DNA of 64,000 nt from Perognathus longimembris pacificus (GCF_023159225.1 NC_063173.1:11694852-11758851); one strand, 5' to 3'; counted from the first letter of the stretch, positions 20,933 through 32,260 are shown. Notes: generated by a model from the sequence alone, not told the origin. Translations and numbers: made by a program.

Positions 20933-21524
20933 AAAGTAAGCCAATATAAAGTTACTACATGATCTAATAATTTCACACACATACATATTTGTGTGTATGT
21001 ATATATATATATATATTCGTTGATATATGTGTATATATGTATATATGGAATTAAAAGTGAGAATACAACAGATACAAATAATACATTAATACAGTACAGT
21101 ACAGTAAAATGCCTCTAGTTCCACGTCGAATCATCAATACCAGCATTATTCAAATCAAGAGGTGTAATGATCTCCATTGTCCATTAAAATATTAATGAAA
21201 AAAATGCTAGTTATCTAAAGAGCAGGGTTTTTTGCGCACAGGAGTGGGGTGGGGGAATGATTTTCTGAAATATGCTAACACACCATCAAACACCATTGAA
21301 CATTGAAGACATTGTGCTAAATGAAACAAACCAGGCACAAAAAGGACAACTGCCACAGAATAATATGTTGGAAATGAACTTTACAACTTGGGGGGTAGGG
21401 GGGGAAGGGAGAAAAATGAGGGAAGGGGTAACAATGTTCCACAAGAAATATACTCACTACCTTAGGTATGTAGCTGTAACCCATCTATACATTAAATTAA
21501 TAAACAGGACAACTGCTATATGAT

Positions 21525-21850
21525 ATATGTGTGTGTGTGTGTGATGTTAAACAATAATTATAGAAGGGCATTGTTTTAGATAAAGTTCTGTACTAGGCTT
21601 TATCACATCATACTACAAAAAAAAAAATCACAATGGAGTCACATTCTAAAGTTCTACTCACCAAGCTGAAACTAAGCTGGCCTGGAAAAATCAGGAGAGA
21701 TAACAACCAAGTTTTATGAACAGGCTAGTTTTCATTGGCAAGAAAACCAAGTTCCCTATGCTTCAGCCCTTCCTTTCACAAAAGGACTGCAGTAACCTGA
21801 TTTTAACCAATTAGTTACTATTCTGTGGTTATTTCTTGTTCTCTAAGTAA
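21525..21850. other. Unique segment with short (GT)n
   Basis: A short GT run at 21525-21542 is followed by AT-rich unique sequence. No gene is seen. Confidence 0.4.
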
Positions 21851-21851
21851 G

Positions 21852-22325
21852 TAACTTTCAGCCAAGTGCCAGTGTCGCATGCCTGTAATCCTATCTACTC
21901 AGGAATCTGAGATCTGAGGATCAAGGTTCAAAGCCAACCCAGTCAAGAACATCCATGAGACTCTTATCTTCAATTAATCACCAAAAAGCTAGAAGTGGAA
22001 CTGTGCCTCAAGTGGTAAAGCTGTAGCCTTGAGTAAAAAAGCTCAGAGACAGGCTGGGAATATGGCCTAGTGTCAAGAGTGCTTGCCTCCTATATATGAA
22101 GCCTGGATTCGATTCCTCAGCACCACATATATAGAAAACGGCCAGAAGTGGCGCTGTGGCTCAAGTGGCAGAGTGCTAGCCTTGAGCAAAAAGAAGCCAG
22201 GGACAGTGCTCAGGCCCTTGAGTCCAATCCCCAGGACTGGCAAAAAAAAAAAAAAAAAAAAAAAAAAGCTCAGAGACAGTGCCCAGATCCTGAGTTCAAG
22301 CCCCAGAATCAGTACAAAAAAAGCG
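21852..22325 (+). repeat. 7SL-Geo SINE split by an ID-Geo SINE
   Basis: The outer plus-strand copy spans 21852-22052 and 22268-22318. The inner plus-strand ID-Geo copy occupies 22053-22267 with a long poly(A) tail and is flanked by gctcagagacag at 22041-22052 and 22268-22279. Confidence 0.93.
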
Positions 22326-22459
22326 TAACTTCCAATTTTTTTTGTCTCTATTTTCTTTCATCCCTTTCTATTAAACCAACTTTCCCCACTTGCCTCCTCA
22401 TGCTATTGCCTATTTCTATTATCTATTATCAAAGATTTCTTTTCTTTTCCTTTCTCTCT

Positions 22460-22580
22460 CTCTCTCTCTCTTTTTTTTTGGCTGGTCCTGGGCTGGAACT
22501 CAGGGCCTAGGAATTGTCTGTGAGCTTTTTCAGCTCATGACTAGCAATCAACTACTTGAGCCATAGCTCCACTTCAGCAT
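22460..22580 (-). repeat. Partial Geo-type SINE
   Basis: After a (TC)n/T run (22453-22480), only the minus-strand tail module is present (ctggtcctgggctggaac .. ttgagccatagctccac). The head is missing. Confidence 0.75.
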
Positions 22581-22775
22581 TGAGGGTCTTTAAACAAATT
22601 GGTGATATTATCTTTAGACAGTGAGTTGCTAGAACAGGCCAATGTATAGACAGAAGATAGCAGAGGCTTGGGAAGGGAGCTGCAATGGTTGTCCAAATTA
22701 GAGATTGACAACTGATCAAAATGGTCAGTTTTATGTTATGTCTTTGGTTTGGTTTTTTGGTTTTTTTTGGAGGGG

Positions 22776-23002
22776 GGAGTTGTGGGGCTTGAACTCTGGG
22801 CCTGGGCACAGTCCTTGAACTCTTCAGCTCAGGGCTAGTGCTCTACCACCTGAGCCACAGGACCACTTCCAGTGTTCTGGTGGTTAATTGGAGATCAGAG
22901 TCTCATGGACTTTCCTGCCCAGGCTGGCTTTGAACTGTGCTCCTCAGATCTCAGCCTTCGGAGTAGCTAGGATTACAGGTGTGAGTCACTGGTGCCCAGG
23001 TT
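22776..23002 (-). repeat. 7SL-Geo SINE
   Basis: Complete minus-strand copy from tgtggggcttgaactctggg to gtgagtcactggtgcccagg. Confidence 0.88.
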
Positions 23003-23905
23003 GTTATGTGTCTTTCTTACCACACACTCATAAAATACCCAGGCCACTTTGCTTCGTCTAGAGCAAAGATTTAGTAGCTAGACCTCAGCTTGTAAGCTCG
23101 TCCTGCTTAAAAGCATGATTTCTGAAGAGGCCAAGGCAGCCTCTTTTCAGTTCTTCTAGCTTTTCATGGGCAGAGAAATTGTCTTCTTACTACATGGCTA
23201 TGAGTTAAGATGATATGAGGGAGAAGGAATCACCCAGCCAGTGCTCCTACACAGTAACAGCGTCTTCATCCTTCCCAGACTTCATCCGTCTGACCAGAGG
23301 GACTTCAGGACTTACAGTCCTCTCTTTATGGTACACATAGGAATACAGATATCCTCAGAGGGCTGTGACCTGCCGAAAGCCACACATTCACTCAACACTC
23401 TGCCCAGTGCTCTTCAGCCCTGAACTGAGTGGCCAAGAACAGACCACCTGGGGCTGAGCTGAATTTCTTTGGAAGGTGATGACCTCTACATTCTGAACTC
23501 CAAAGCTACTTCCACTAGGCAGGCTAAAGTGGGGACTAGGTCACTGACATCTAGAATGATCCCACACCCAGAAGGAGCCACCTCCACATAGGTGTGGTAG
23601 GGACACCCCACCCAACCTCAAACATTTTCCTAACCACACCCCACCTCCCATCCTGTCCTCTCTTCCAATAGGACATTCTGGTCACATGCCCAGCCTGTGT
23701 CCTCAGGAGACTTCGTAGGGTACAGAATAACAAGGTAACCAATGGGCCAGGACATAAGGTTCCCAGCTCAGTTTATCTGGTCAGCAGACTGTCACATAAA
23801 GGCAAAGCCTTCTCCAGGCACCAGTGAGCACTGACTTGAAGGGCAGGCTTGCTTGGGGCCCAAGGTCAGAAAGGACCCATGGTACAATCACTCCTTCCTG
23901 AAATC
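23003..23905. other. Unique intergenic sequence, about 900 bp
   Basis: No repeat or exon is recognised. A weak MIR-like phrase (cagagggctgtgacctgccg) at about 23356 is too short to call. Confidence 0.45.
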
Positions 23906-23990
23906 CGCTATTTTGTTATTAGAAAGGTGATATACAGAGGGGTTACAATTATATAAGTCAGGTAAAGAGTGAGAGTTTCAACAGAATCCC
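23906..23990 (-). mobile_element. L1 3'-end fragment
   Basis: gaaaggtgatatacagaggg and the following gttacaattatataagtcag align with the 3' end of the L1 at 18290-18340 (acaaggtgatgtatagcggg). It is a small diverged L1 3'UTR remnant in the same orientation. Confidence 0.6.
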
Positions 23991-24087
23991 AGTTTCAGCT
24001 CCAAAGACAAACTAAGCTTTACTTGGAACAATTCTCACTAGGCCTGAAGGCCCGTGCAGTACCCAGCATGGAGCCAATTTCAGTGAC

Positions 24088-24290
24088 CTGGGGCTAGGAG
24101 CTCAAGATTGTAATCCTAGCTGTTCAGGAAGCTAAGATCTGAGGACAGAGGTTCAAAGCAAGCCCAGGTAATCACCAAACAGCTGGAAGTGGAGCTGTGG
24201 TTCAAGTGGTAGAGTGCTGGCCTTGAGCATAAAAGCTTAGGGACAGTGCCCAGGCCCTGAGTTCAAGACCCAGGCTGCAAAATGAACAAA
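24088..24290 (+). repeat. 7SL-Geo SINE
   Basis: Plus strand, with a deletion of the 'gagactcttatct' segment in the middle. The tail module is intact (ttcaagtggtagagtgctgg .. gagttcaagacccagg). Confidence 0.85.
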
Positions 24291-24299
24291 CAAAAATTC

Positions 24300-24998
24300 T
24301 TAACCCTAACAGATTAGCAAATTAGGATTAAGCTAAATCCAAATTAGCAAAGGTAGCAAAGAGCTGGTGGGAGAGACAGATGAGAAATATAACCACGGAT
24401 CAGTGTAGGGACAAAGGTCACTTATCTGGGGTAGGCAATCTGGGAGGGTTTCCTAACAGAAGGGGCCTGCTAATTGGAGATTTAGGGTATCTGTGGGAGT
24501 GAAACAGGTCCAAGGGTTGGAGTGGGAAAAGGTCATCCAGTCAGAAGCAGTGGCTCTGATACTTTTAGGGGCACAGCTCTGTGCTGTGAAGGTTCAATGG
24601 GAACTGGGAAAGGGGATAGGAGAGGGAGTTGTTCTGGGTCCCTGGCATGTTTGAGGTGACACTGGATGTTCCATTAGTAAACTTAAAAGAGTCCCACACA
24701 GGTGAGGCTGGTAGGAGAGCGGAGAGGGTGAGTCCTCTGACCTCCCAGGAGCTCAAGATGTGAAATCCTACTACCCAGAGAAGAGCCTAGGGTCTGGCAA
24801 GGTATAGGGGGTCAGGGGAGGTAAAGGCTGCTTCCTTTCCATCTGCTTGCACCTGCCCTCCGGAGGTGCCACTTCTTTGCCTTATAGTCAGAATGCTCAG
24901 TATAGCCTGGGGACCCAGGGAGACATGGGTGAGAGAGAACAGTTCCATTAGGATTGGCAATCCTGGTGAGGCAGAGCCACAAGGGGATGGTCTAACCC
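24300..24998. other. Unique intergenic sequence, about 700 bp
   Basis: No repeat, exon or RNA gene is recognised. Confidence 0.45.
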
Positions 24999-24999
24999 A

Positions 25000-25218
25000 A
25001 CTTGCCTTTTTTTTTTTTTTGGCCAGTCCTGGGGCTTGGACTCAGGGCCTGAGCACTGTCCCTGGCTTCTTTTTGCTCAAGGCTAGCACTCTGCCACTTG
25101 ATCCACAGTGCCATTTCTGTCTTTTTTCTATATATGTGGTGCTGAGAAATTGAACCCAGGGCTTCATGTATGTGAGGCAAACATTCTACCACTAGACCAT
25201 ATTCCCAGCCCCCAACTT
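25000..25218 (-). repeat. ID-Geo SINE
   Basis: Complete minus-strand dimer. cccaactt occurs on both sides (about 24995-25002 and 25211-25218) and is the likely target duplication. Confidence 0.9.
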
Positions 25219-25552
25219 TTCATTTCTATAAAGAAAGAAACCTGGACTTCAGATTCAGACCTAGAGAGGGAGTCCAAGGCTGTTCAACGAGTTGGGAGTG
25301 GAGATAAAATTAGAACATTGGCCTTTTGACCTCCAACTGAGGGCCTTCTTTTTCTACTCAAACCTTGCAGGAAGGAAACAAGCCTTTTGGCTAGAGCAGT
25401 GAATCTCAAACTTGATAAGTGTTGAAGTTAAATGTGGTCACTTAGGAGAATCTCTGAACTCAGTTTGCTGATAAGCCTAGACATGGGCTTTGACACAGAG
25501 CGACCCTATTTATAACACACTCTGCATTCTAGACACATTAAAATATTCTCAT
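25219..25552. other. Unique intergenic segment
   Basis: No feature is recognised. Confidence 0.4.
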
Positions 25553-25778
25553 GGGCTGGGGATATGGCCTAGTGGCAAGAGTGCTTGCCTCGTATACATG
25601 AGGCCCTGGGTTCGATTCCCCAGTACCACATATACAGAAAATGGCCAGAAGTGGCGCTGTGGCTCAAGTGGCAGAGTGCTAGCCTTGAGCAAGAAGAAGC
25701 CAGGGACAGTGCTCAGGCCCTGAGTCCAAGCCCCAGGACTGGCCAAAAAAAAAAAAATATATATATATATATATATTA
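25553..25778 (+). repeat. ID-Geo SINE, near-consensus, with A/(TA)n tail
   Basis: A good reference copy. The left half has a clear pol III B box (gggttcgattcccc, 25608-25621). The right half has an A-box-like tggctcaagtgg (25660-25671) and a B-box-like gagtccaagcccc (25722-25734). The tail is A followed by about 10 TA. Confidence 0.94.
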
Positions 25779-25864
25779 TTGAAGTAGAGGAACAAAATTT
25801 TCAAAATTCAGTTAGAAGATTTTCAGAATCCTTTAGGATTATTCTCTGAATAAGGCAGGAAACA

Positions 25865-26082
25865 GGGCATGACAGGGCTTGAACTCAGGGCCTTAGCATT
25901 CTTGCTTGTCTTTTTCACTCAAAACTGGTGCTCTACCACTTGAGCCACACCTCTGCTTTTGGCTTTTTTTTTCTGATTCATTGTAGATAAGAGCCTCTTG
26001 GATTTGTCTGCCCAGGCTGGCTTTGAACCACGATCCTCAGATCCTGAATAGCTAGGATTATAGGCATGAGCCACTAGTATTC
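25865..26082 (-). repeat. 7SL-Geo SINE
   Basis: Diverged minus-strand copy with the head end at gcatgagccactagtattc. Confidence 0.83.
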
Positions 26083-27319
26083 TTTACTTCTGAGACATCA
26101 TCTTTCAGAAATAAAGCAGGGGAGGAAAGAGATCTTAAAAGGACCGATAATCACCCTTTAGTTACAACCTAGAGTTTGTGCCCCTTCTCCAAACTGGCAT
26201 TTTCACCCATAGATAATCATCAGGTCCGGTGGCAGCCCAGAGACAGGGCCTCTCTGACTTCCTCAGGCCTGTGCTTCTTTCCCTCCTCAGTGATCTCAGG
26301 CTTGCTATCATGTTCATCCTACCACTACTTCACAGGATCAGATGGATAACTTCTTTCTCTCCAGCGTCCCCAGAGCCCAGCAACTCAAAGTGAGAACCAA
26401 AGAGCTGGCTGAGCAAAACTCTGGAGAACAGATGCTCTTGATACAAAGCTTCCTTTCCCCCAAGGTTCTAAACAGCGGTGTACCCGACCATCCAGAAGGA
26501 ACCATTGAGGGAATCTGAAGTTGTATGCAGCAGGCCTGGGAAAGGAAAGGCCAGCTGACCTTGGTGAGGAAAACACCAGGGCTCCGGCCACCTCGTTTGG
26601 TTTGTTCTCTGCTGGCCTTCTAGCTTTTTTGGCTCAGCAACGCCCAGGATTCCGGGCATGTCTGTCTCTGGCCTTCTAAAAATACCCAAGCTGCCCAGTA
26701 CCTCCCAGATGTCTGAGAGCCGAGTCTGTGATTTCCCTCCCTGTAATGGGACAGGCCAGACACGGATGGCTGGGGAGACTCAAGCAGCTGAAGCCACTTC
26801 CTCTGCCTCCCACTCACTAACCTACCAGGAGCTTTGCCCTACCTCCCAACACTTGCAAAGCGAAGGAGGGTAGAGGCCTGATTGCCTGAATGATAGATCA
26901 AAGACAGCTGACTTCTTGTGACAGATGGGCGAAATGAGGCCCAAGGTCTTGCTCAGGGAAACTGAGTCATTAAGGCCCTCCCCAATCCCCACCCACTCAG
27001 GCACTTGGTCTTGAGTTCAATCTGACTGCCCAGTTTACCGGTCACATGCTCCTGACAGAAGTAATGGGGAAGATGCGTGGATCTTCAGTGGTGCTGGAAG
27101 AATACCTAATCCAGAACACATAGCAGTAAATGTAGATTGAATTAGAACATGTAGTGGTAGACAGGACCATGTATAAAAGCCTGGCTGTTGGACAGAGCCC
27201 TTGGGTTCTAGAACAGGGTCAACCACTCTGACCCTGTGTCCATCCTCCCTCTGGATGTTAGTTGAACATGGGCTGGATGGTGTCTGACGATAGAACCAGC
27301 TTTGTTGTCCCAAAGCAAT
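26083..27319. other. Unique intergenic sequence, about 1.2 kb
   Basis: Mostly unique. A MIR-like stretch (gacagatgggcgaaatgagg .. gggaaactgagtcattaagg) is likely at about 26920-26975. Small open frames show nothing recognisable. Confidence 0.45.
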
Positions 27320-27562
27320 GTGTTGATACCTTGTTGGACATTCATTTTCTATTATTATTGTTATTTTGTGGTACCGATATTTGAGCTTTTTTATTTTTTA
27401 GGATAGGGTCTTGCTTCCTGTCCAGAGCACTGTGTTGAAAACTTGTTGGACATTGCTTTTCTGTTATTATTATTGTTGTTATTGTTATTATTTTGCTGTA
27501 CTGATATTTGAGCTTTTTTTTTTAATTTTTTAGGATAGGGTCTTGCTTCCTGTCCAGAGTGT
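27320..27562. repeat. Tandem duplication, period 112 bp
   Basis: gtgttgataccttgttggac at 27320 recurs as gtgttgaaaacttgttggac at 27432. Both copies continue through an ATT/GTT-rich run, a 'gatatttgagctttttt' stretch and ataggg-tcttgcttcctgtccagag. The copies differ mainly in the length of the ATT and T runs. The right parts contain a SINE-like 'agggtcttgcttcctgtcc' segment. Confidence 0.88.
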
Positions 27563-27619
27563 GCCTGAATCATGACCAAAGACTTCCTATCACTGTTGGG
27601 ATCACAGATGCAAGCCATC

Positions 27620-27755
27620 ATGTTGCTGTGTTTCCATGGAGAAAAATTCTCTGATTTTTCTTCCCAGGCTGGCCTCGAACTGCAATCCTCCTAATTAGAC
27701 TCTTAAGTATCTAGGATTAAAGGCGTGAGCCACCAGCACCTTACTCTGTTGGATA
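27620..27755 (-). repeat. Partial 7SL-headed SINE
   Basis: cccaggctggcctcgaactg followed by a head ending ggcgtgagccaccagcacc, on the minus strand. The tail module is absent. Confidence 0.72.
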
Positions 27756-28595
27756 TTTCCATCTTCCCCTGCTTCACTGTATGTGGGAGAGATCTGCTAG
27801 TCTGCCAACTCCAGTCTCTCAGCTTCTCCTCCCTCCTGTGACTCCAACTAGCCTGCTCCTGTTCCCAGCTCTCTGGGCTCCTTTAGTGGTGGCCACCTCT
27901 ACTTCTCTACAGCTATGTGCCAAGGGATGAACAGCCTTACTAACCATGTCCCCTTGGGTAAGTCACTGCCCTTTTCTGGGCTTCAGTTCCATCACCTCTA
28001 CAATGGAGAAACTAGGCTTGGGGCTGTGTGGTTCAGTGGTAGAGCACTTGCTTAACATAGATCCGATAATAAACTTTGCACAACAAACAACTAAATAAAA
28101 TGCCTTAGAGGAATGTCATGAGGATAAAGGAAATCCGTATCTGAGACTTCATGCCATAAATCACACCGACCAACTCTTCCCTAACCTCCCAGAAGAGCTC
28201 AGGGGTCTTTGCTGGTTCTCCAGCTCAGCGCGTTCCCTGCCCTCCCCCACCCCCCATGTCTGCACCATGTAGTCATTATCTCTCCATGCACATCCTTCAC
28301 CAGGTGAGGGATTCCTGGAGGCCAGGAAGCTCCAGGGCTCAGCTCAGGATCCTCACAGATAAAATTCCTAGGAAAGCTTATTGACTGATATGAATATGAA
28401 TATGAATAAAACCTAGGGGAAATGTCAATGGTTGGACAAAGAGAAGGCCCTCACTGATTTAGGAAGGGCTTCACTGACATGGCATGTTTTGGCAGTAAGA
28501 ATATTGGTAGCTGCTTCAAGCCCCTTACCCATTTCTCTACCTCATGATTTCAAGATCCAAGGTTGGTACTTTTATTTTTCTTTTCTTTTTTCTTG
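27756..28595. other. Intergenic DNA with MIR and ID fragments
   Basis: A MIR-like minus-strand stretch (gggtaagtcactgccctttt .. caatggagaaac) is at about 27955-28015, followed immediately by an ID-like plus-strand monomer (ttggggctgtgtggttcagtgg) at 28017-28095. The remainder is unique. Confidence 0.6.
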
Positions 28596-28818
28596 TTGCC
28601 AGTGCTGGAGCTTGAACTTAGGGTCTGGGAGCTGTCCCTTAGCTTTTATGCTCAAGGCTAGCACTCTACCATCTGAGTCATACCTTTACTTCCAACTTTT
28701 TGCTAAAGATAAGTCTATGGACTTAGGCAGAATCCTAAATTGGATTTGAACCTTAATCCTCAGGTCTCAACCTCCTGAGTAGCTAGGATTACAAGCATGA
28801 GCCACTAGCACCTAACCT
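28596..28818 (-). repeat. 7SL-Geo SINE
   Basis: Complete but diverged minus-strand copy, head end at catgagccactagcaccta. Confidence 0.83.
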
Positions 28819-29004
28819 TGTCTTCCTTCCAGAGGCATCCTCCAATCGAGTGTGTGTTAACTGTGAGCTGATAAAGGATCAGTAAACAACAATGAGATTA
28901 TATTTTGGAACCTCATCTTTATGTCTCAACTCCTGTCTGCTGAAGGGCTAGACAAACCAGACTTTAAGCACAAAAATCCTTTGGCTATCCAAAAGATATG
29001 AGCT

Positions 29005-29252
29005 TTTTTTTTTTTTTCCTTGTGGTTGTGGGGATTGAACTCCGGGCCTTAGTGCTGTCTCTGAGCTCTTTTTGCTCAAGGCTAGCACTCTACCACTTTG
29101 AGCTAAGAGCACCACTTCCAGTTTCTGGTGGTTAATTGGAGATAAGAGTCTCATGGATTTTCCTTCGTGGCCTGGCTTTGATCTGTGATCCTCAGATCTC
29201 AGCCTCGTAGGTAGCTAGGATTACAGGCCTGAGCCACCAGTACACAGCTTGA
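29005..29252 (-). repeat. 7SL-Geo SINE
   Basis: Minus-strand copy with a T run at 29005-29017, ending at gcctgagccaccagtacac. Confidence 0.86.
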
Positions 29253-29514
29253 TATGAGCCCTTTGTTTCACTCCACTTTACACCTTCACTTTACATAGTT
29301 CAGGCTTTGCTGATGAGGTTTTGCTGACATTAGTTTAAAGGCTAACTGGCAGGCAGTGTTGGGCATGGGGCAGCTGTTGCTGCAGACAGGAAGGCAAGTA
29401 CTCAAAGAATAGGCATCTGCCATGATGAAGAGGGCTCATGCTGGTTTGCTATCTGGTCCAGAGCCCTGGCCTAGGCAAGAGGATCCTTGGAATGTAGCTT
29501 GTAAGGAAATAAAA
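29253..29514. other. Unique intergenic segment
   Basis: No feature is recognised. Confidence 0.4.
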
Positions 29515-29790
29515 AAGGCAGGCGTGGTGGTGTGTCTGTGAGATCATCACTGGAGCCAGCAAGTACCAGATTAGGCTGGGCATCATAGGCAAGACCCTGA
29601 CACAGTAAAGAAACACACACACACACACACACATACACACGATGCAGCTCAGTGCTAGAAAGTGTTTGAATAATATTCATGAACTCTTGGGGTTCAATCC
29701 TAGTACGGCAAACACAGAAGGGAGGGGGAGAGGAGGAGGAAGAGGAAGAAAAAGAGGAGAATAAAGAAAAGAGAAACAAAACAATATTGC
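29515..29790 (+). repeat. B1-ID dimeric SINE with (CA)n linker and purine tail
   Basis: The B1 half (aggcgtggtggtgtgtctgt .. agaccctgacacag) is followed by (CA)n at 29610-29640 in the linker, then an ID half (gatgcagctcagtgctagaa .. gggttcaatcctagtac). A GA-rich tail extends to about 29780. Confidence 0.75.
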
Positions 29791-30551
29791 CAGTGACTCA
29801 TGATGATAAATTTAGTCAATCCATTTTGGGGGGCAATTGTTCCAATGCACCTCACTGCATTCTGCTCTGAGCAAATCCTTTTTCTGGACAAAGGTCTCCT
29901 ATCAAAGGTTAGACAGTTCCTGATTCTTTAGGAATTTGCTTCTGTGAGGACTCTGTTCCCCACTATATAGGTCAAGACCCCAATCTTTAGGTTTTGGGGT
30001 AAACAGACTTCCTGCCACAATTCTCCTAGGGTAGTGATTGTCTTTAGGGAAGTTTACCACTGTTTCTGTCTGGCCTCAGCCCTAAGGAAAGACAAAACTG
30101 TCCTGGAGCTAACCCAGAGGCCCTGGGTCTGCTGCTGCCTACAGAAGAGGTGAAAAGGAAGTATGACTTAGAGAAAACAGAAGTGCTTGAGGTCTGACAG
30201 TTGCTCTTTGCGTGTTCTAGGAAGCCAAGAGAGAAGTAAAACTGTCTGGACAGCTGGCAGCCGCTGCCCTGAAAGCCCATGGGACAGTTACAGGTGAGGC
30301 CTGGTTCTGTCTCACTGTCTTGTCATAGTCTTAGCAAGCCACAGGGCCATCCTTGGAATGTAGGTTGGTCCAAGGATTCTAGGGAAGGCAAAGAAAAAGC
30401 CCTGTAGCTGGTTCATGACTTTGGGCAAATTTCCATGCCCTTTTGGGCTGGATTGTTTTTTTTTTTTTTTTATAAAAATGGATTTTTGGCTAAATTTGTA
30501 TAATAAAGATTTCTGGACTGTGGTACTGGGGAAGCAGAGCCAATTTGGATA
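29791..30551. other. Unique intergenic sequence, about 760 bp
   Basis: No exon or repeat is recognised apart from a 16-T run at 30455-30470. Confidence 0.45.
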
Positions 30552-30991
30552 CAAGTGTTGGGCCAAGTCGCGAAACCACCACCAAGAAGACCACCGAGAC
30601 TCAGACATTCCGAAATGCAAAAGCAAGGCAAGGCTTTATTTAAGCGAGCTGCAACTCGGGCCTCGTCCTACCCACCGACACAGCGGAGGTTAGGAGGGAG
30701 CCTCGAGCTGTGATTGCATAGGGCTTATAAAGGCAAAAACAAAGTTACAACAATCAGGTGTTCAAGCAAGCAAGATTAGGACACAGGTACAAATCTGATT
30801 GGCTCAGGGCTCGAGGCATTCTGGGGGCAGTCAGAGTTAAGCATTCCCAGCGGTTAGAGTTCTAGACTGACTGAGCCCTAATGGGCTTGTCCTGGCTTTG
30901 CTCACAGGGCCTGCTTATCTCAGGTTCATGTGGTAAAGTGGGGTTCACGTGGTAAAGTGGGGCCTGACTTCAAAGTCTGGCACTTCACAAG
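30552..30991 (-). mobile_element. Solo LTR of the same ERV1 family as the 1.1-kb provirus
   Basis: The LTR spans 30556-30987 (432 bp). The minus strand begins TGAAGTGCCAGACTTTGAAG and ends GGCCCAACA, flanked by the 4-bp duplication CAAG at 30552-30555 and 30988-30991, the duplication size expected for ERV1. It contains a TATA-like CTTTATAAG and AAATAAAGCC on the minus strand in the same places as the 1105-1412 LTR, and keeps a segment of about 125 bp (about 30800-30935) that the other copy lacks. No primer site or internal sequence adjoins it, so it is a recombination product. Confidence 0.93.
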
Positions 30992-31266
30992 GAACCTGTT
31001 TTTATTTTCCTATTGCAAATGATGTGAAGCCTGATAGACCATAGCAAAGGAACCATGGACAAAAGCTCTGGGCAGGGATCACTCAATTGATCTGGGTGGG
31101 GGTGGGGGGGTCAGGGAGAGCTTCAGAAAAGGTTGAGTGACTTGACAAGGCCGAACAGCCAACCGGTGGCCCCACTGCAGGCAGAATTTTGAAAGAAAGA
31201 GGAATTCAGAGAGACAGTTGCTAAATAGAAGCCTGCCCAACATATGCTTAATGCTGTCATTAAGAT

Positions 31267-31515
31267 TAGAACTAAGGGGGGCTGGGAATATGGCCTAGTG
31301 GTAAGAGAGCTTGCCTCGTATACATGAAGCCCTGGGTTCGATTCCCCAGTACCACATATATAGAAAATGGCCAGAAGTGGCGCTGTGGCTCAAGTGGTAG
31401 AGTGCTAGCCTTGAGGAAAAAAAAAAAAAAAAAGAAACCAGGGACAGTGCTCAGGCCCTGAGTCCAAGCCCAGGACCGGCAAAAAAAAAAAAAAAAAATT
31501 AAATAAAGAACTAAG
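31267..31515 (+). repeat. ID-Geo SINE with internal A run
   Basis: The body is 31276-31506, flanked by agaactaag at 31507-31515 and an imperfect counterpart, tagaactaag, at about 31266-31275. A run of about 16 A interrupts the right half after 'ccttgagg'. Confidence 0.9.
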
Positions 31516-31695
31516 CTAGGGCAGTTTGGGCTTGGTGGAGAGGGCTTGTCTCACAAAAAGTAAAAACAGTATTCTGAGGAACAAAACAATATCTGAGCAA
31601 GATTGTAGAGACCTGTGAGGATTAATTCTTGAGTTTGGGAAAAGGAGAAGCCTTTAATTGGAGCAAGGATTGGGAACTGGCTTTTAAAGAATGAA
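31516..31695. other. Short unique segment
   Basis: No feature is recognised. Confidence 0.4.
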
Positions 31696-31912
31696 TGAGG
31701 CTAGGGCTCAGTGTTGCTTGTCTGTAATCCCAGCTAGAGGAGAAGCTTAGATAAGAAGATCAAGATCCAAGACTGGCCTGGCCCTAGGCAAAAACTCAAG
31801 AACCTATTAAAAAAAAACAAACCTAATGAGAAGGGCTTTTGTGGTAGAGAGAGCACTTGCTAAGCTAGCACAAGGCCCTGACTTAATATTTAGTACAGCA
31901 AAATATAAAAAA
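31696..31912 (+). repeat. B1-ID dimeric SINE
   Basis: B1 half (gctcagtgttgcttgtctgt, aatcccagctag), an A-rich linker, then an ID half (gggcttttgtggtagagaga .. cttaatatttagtacagc). Confidence 0.72.
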
Positions 31913-32202
31913 TAAAAGGTGAATGTGATCTTATCAGGCAGAGAAAAGTGTTGAAAGCAGAGGGAACAGCTTATGCATAAGTGGGAAGTTGTAAAAAGAG
32001 CCTGAAATAGCATATGAATATGACATGTATGGGTAAACAAGATGATGTATTTGGGAGGTGAGGTTGGGTAGATTCTGGCTGCAGCCACCCGTTGAGGGGC
32101 CTTAAATGTCACATTGAAAAGTTGGGGCTTGCTGCCCCCATGGCATTTATGAGAATGCATCTAGGTGTAAGGGCTAGAACCCTTAAAAAGAGCATGTTTG
32201 CT

Positions 32203-32206
32203 ATAC

Positions 32207-32258
<52 letters not shown>
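32203..32258. repeat. (TG)n microsatellite
   Basis: About 27 uninterrupted TG units bordering the tail side of the next SINE. Confidence 0.97.

Positions 32259-32260
<2 letters not shown>

Larger units (their letters stand above)
20385..21510 (+). mobile_element. Old L1 3' region, interrupted by SINEs
   Basis: Segments such as cacagtgagatgctactcgc, taacaagtgttgcgaaggag, atgatctaataatttcacac and gctaaatgaaacaaaccagg correspond to the conserved ancient-mammal L1 3' non-coding region in the right order and on the plus strand. Two SINEs (20631-20840 and 20853-20930) and a (TA)n run (20999-21018) sit within it. It is strongly diverged, with no ORF2 frame left. Confidence 0.7.

Noticed and set aside
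25553..25778. ID halves of SINEs as tRNA-Ala genes
   Set aside because: They keep A and B boxes but lack an intact acceptor stem and are followed by the second SINE module and an A-rich tail, so they are SINEs, not tRNA genes.
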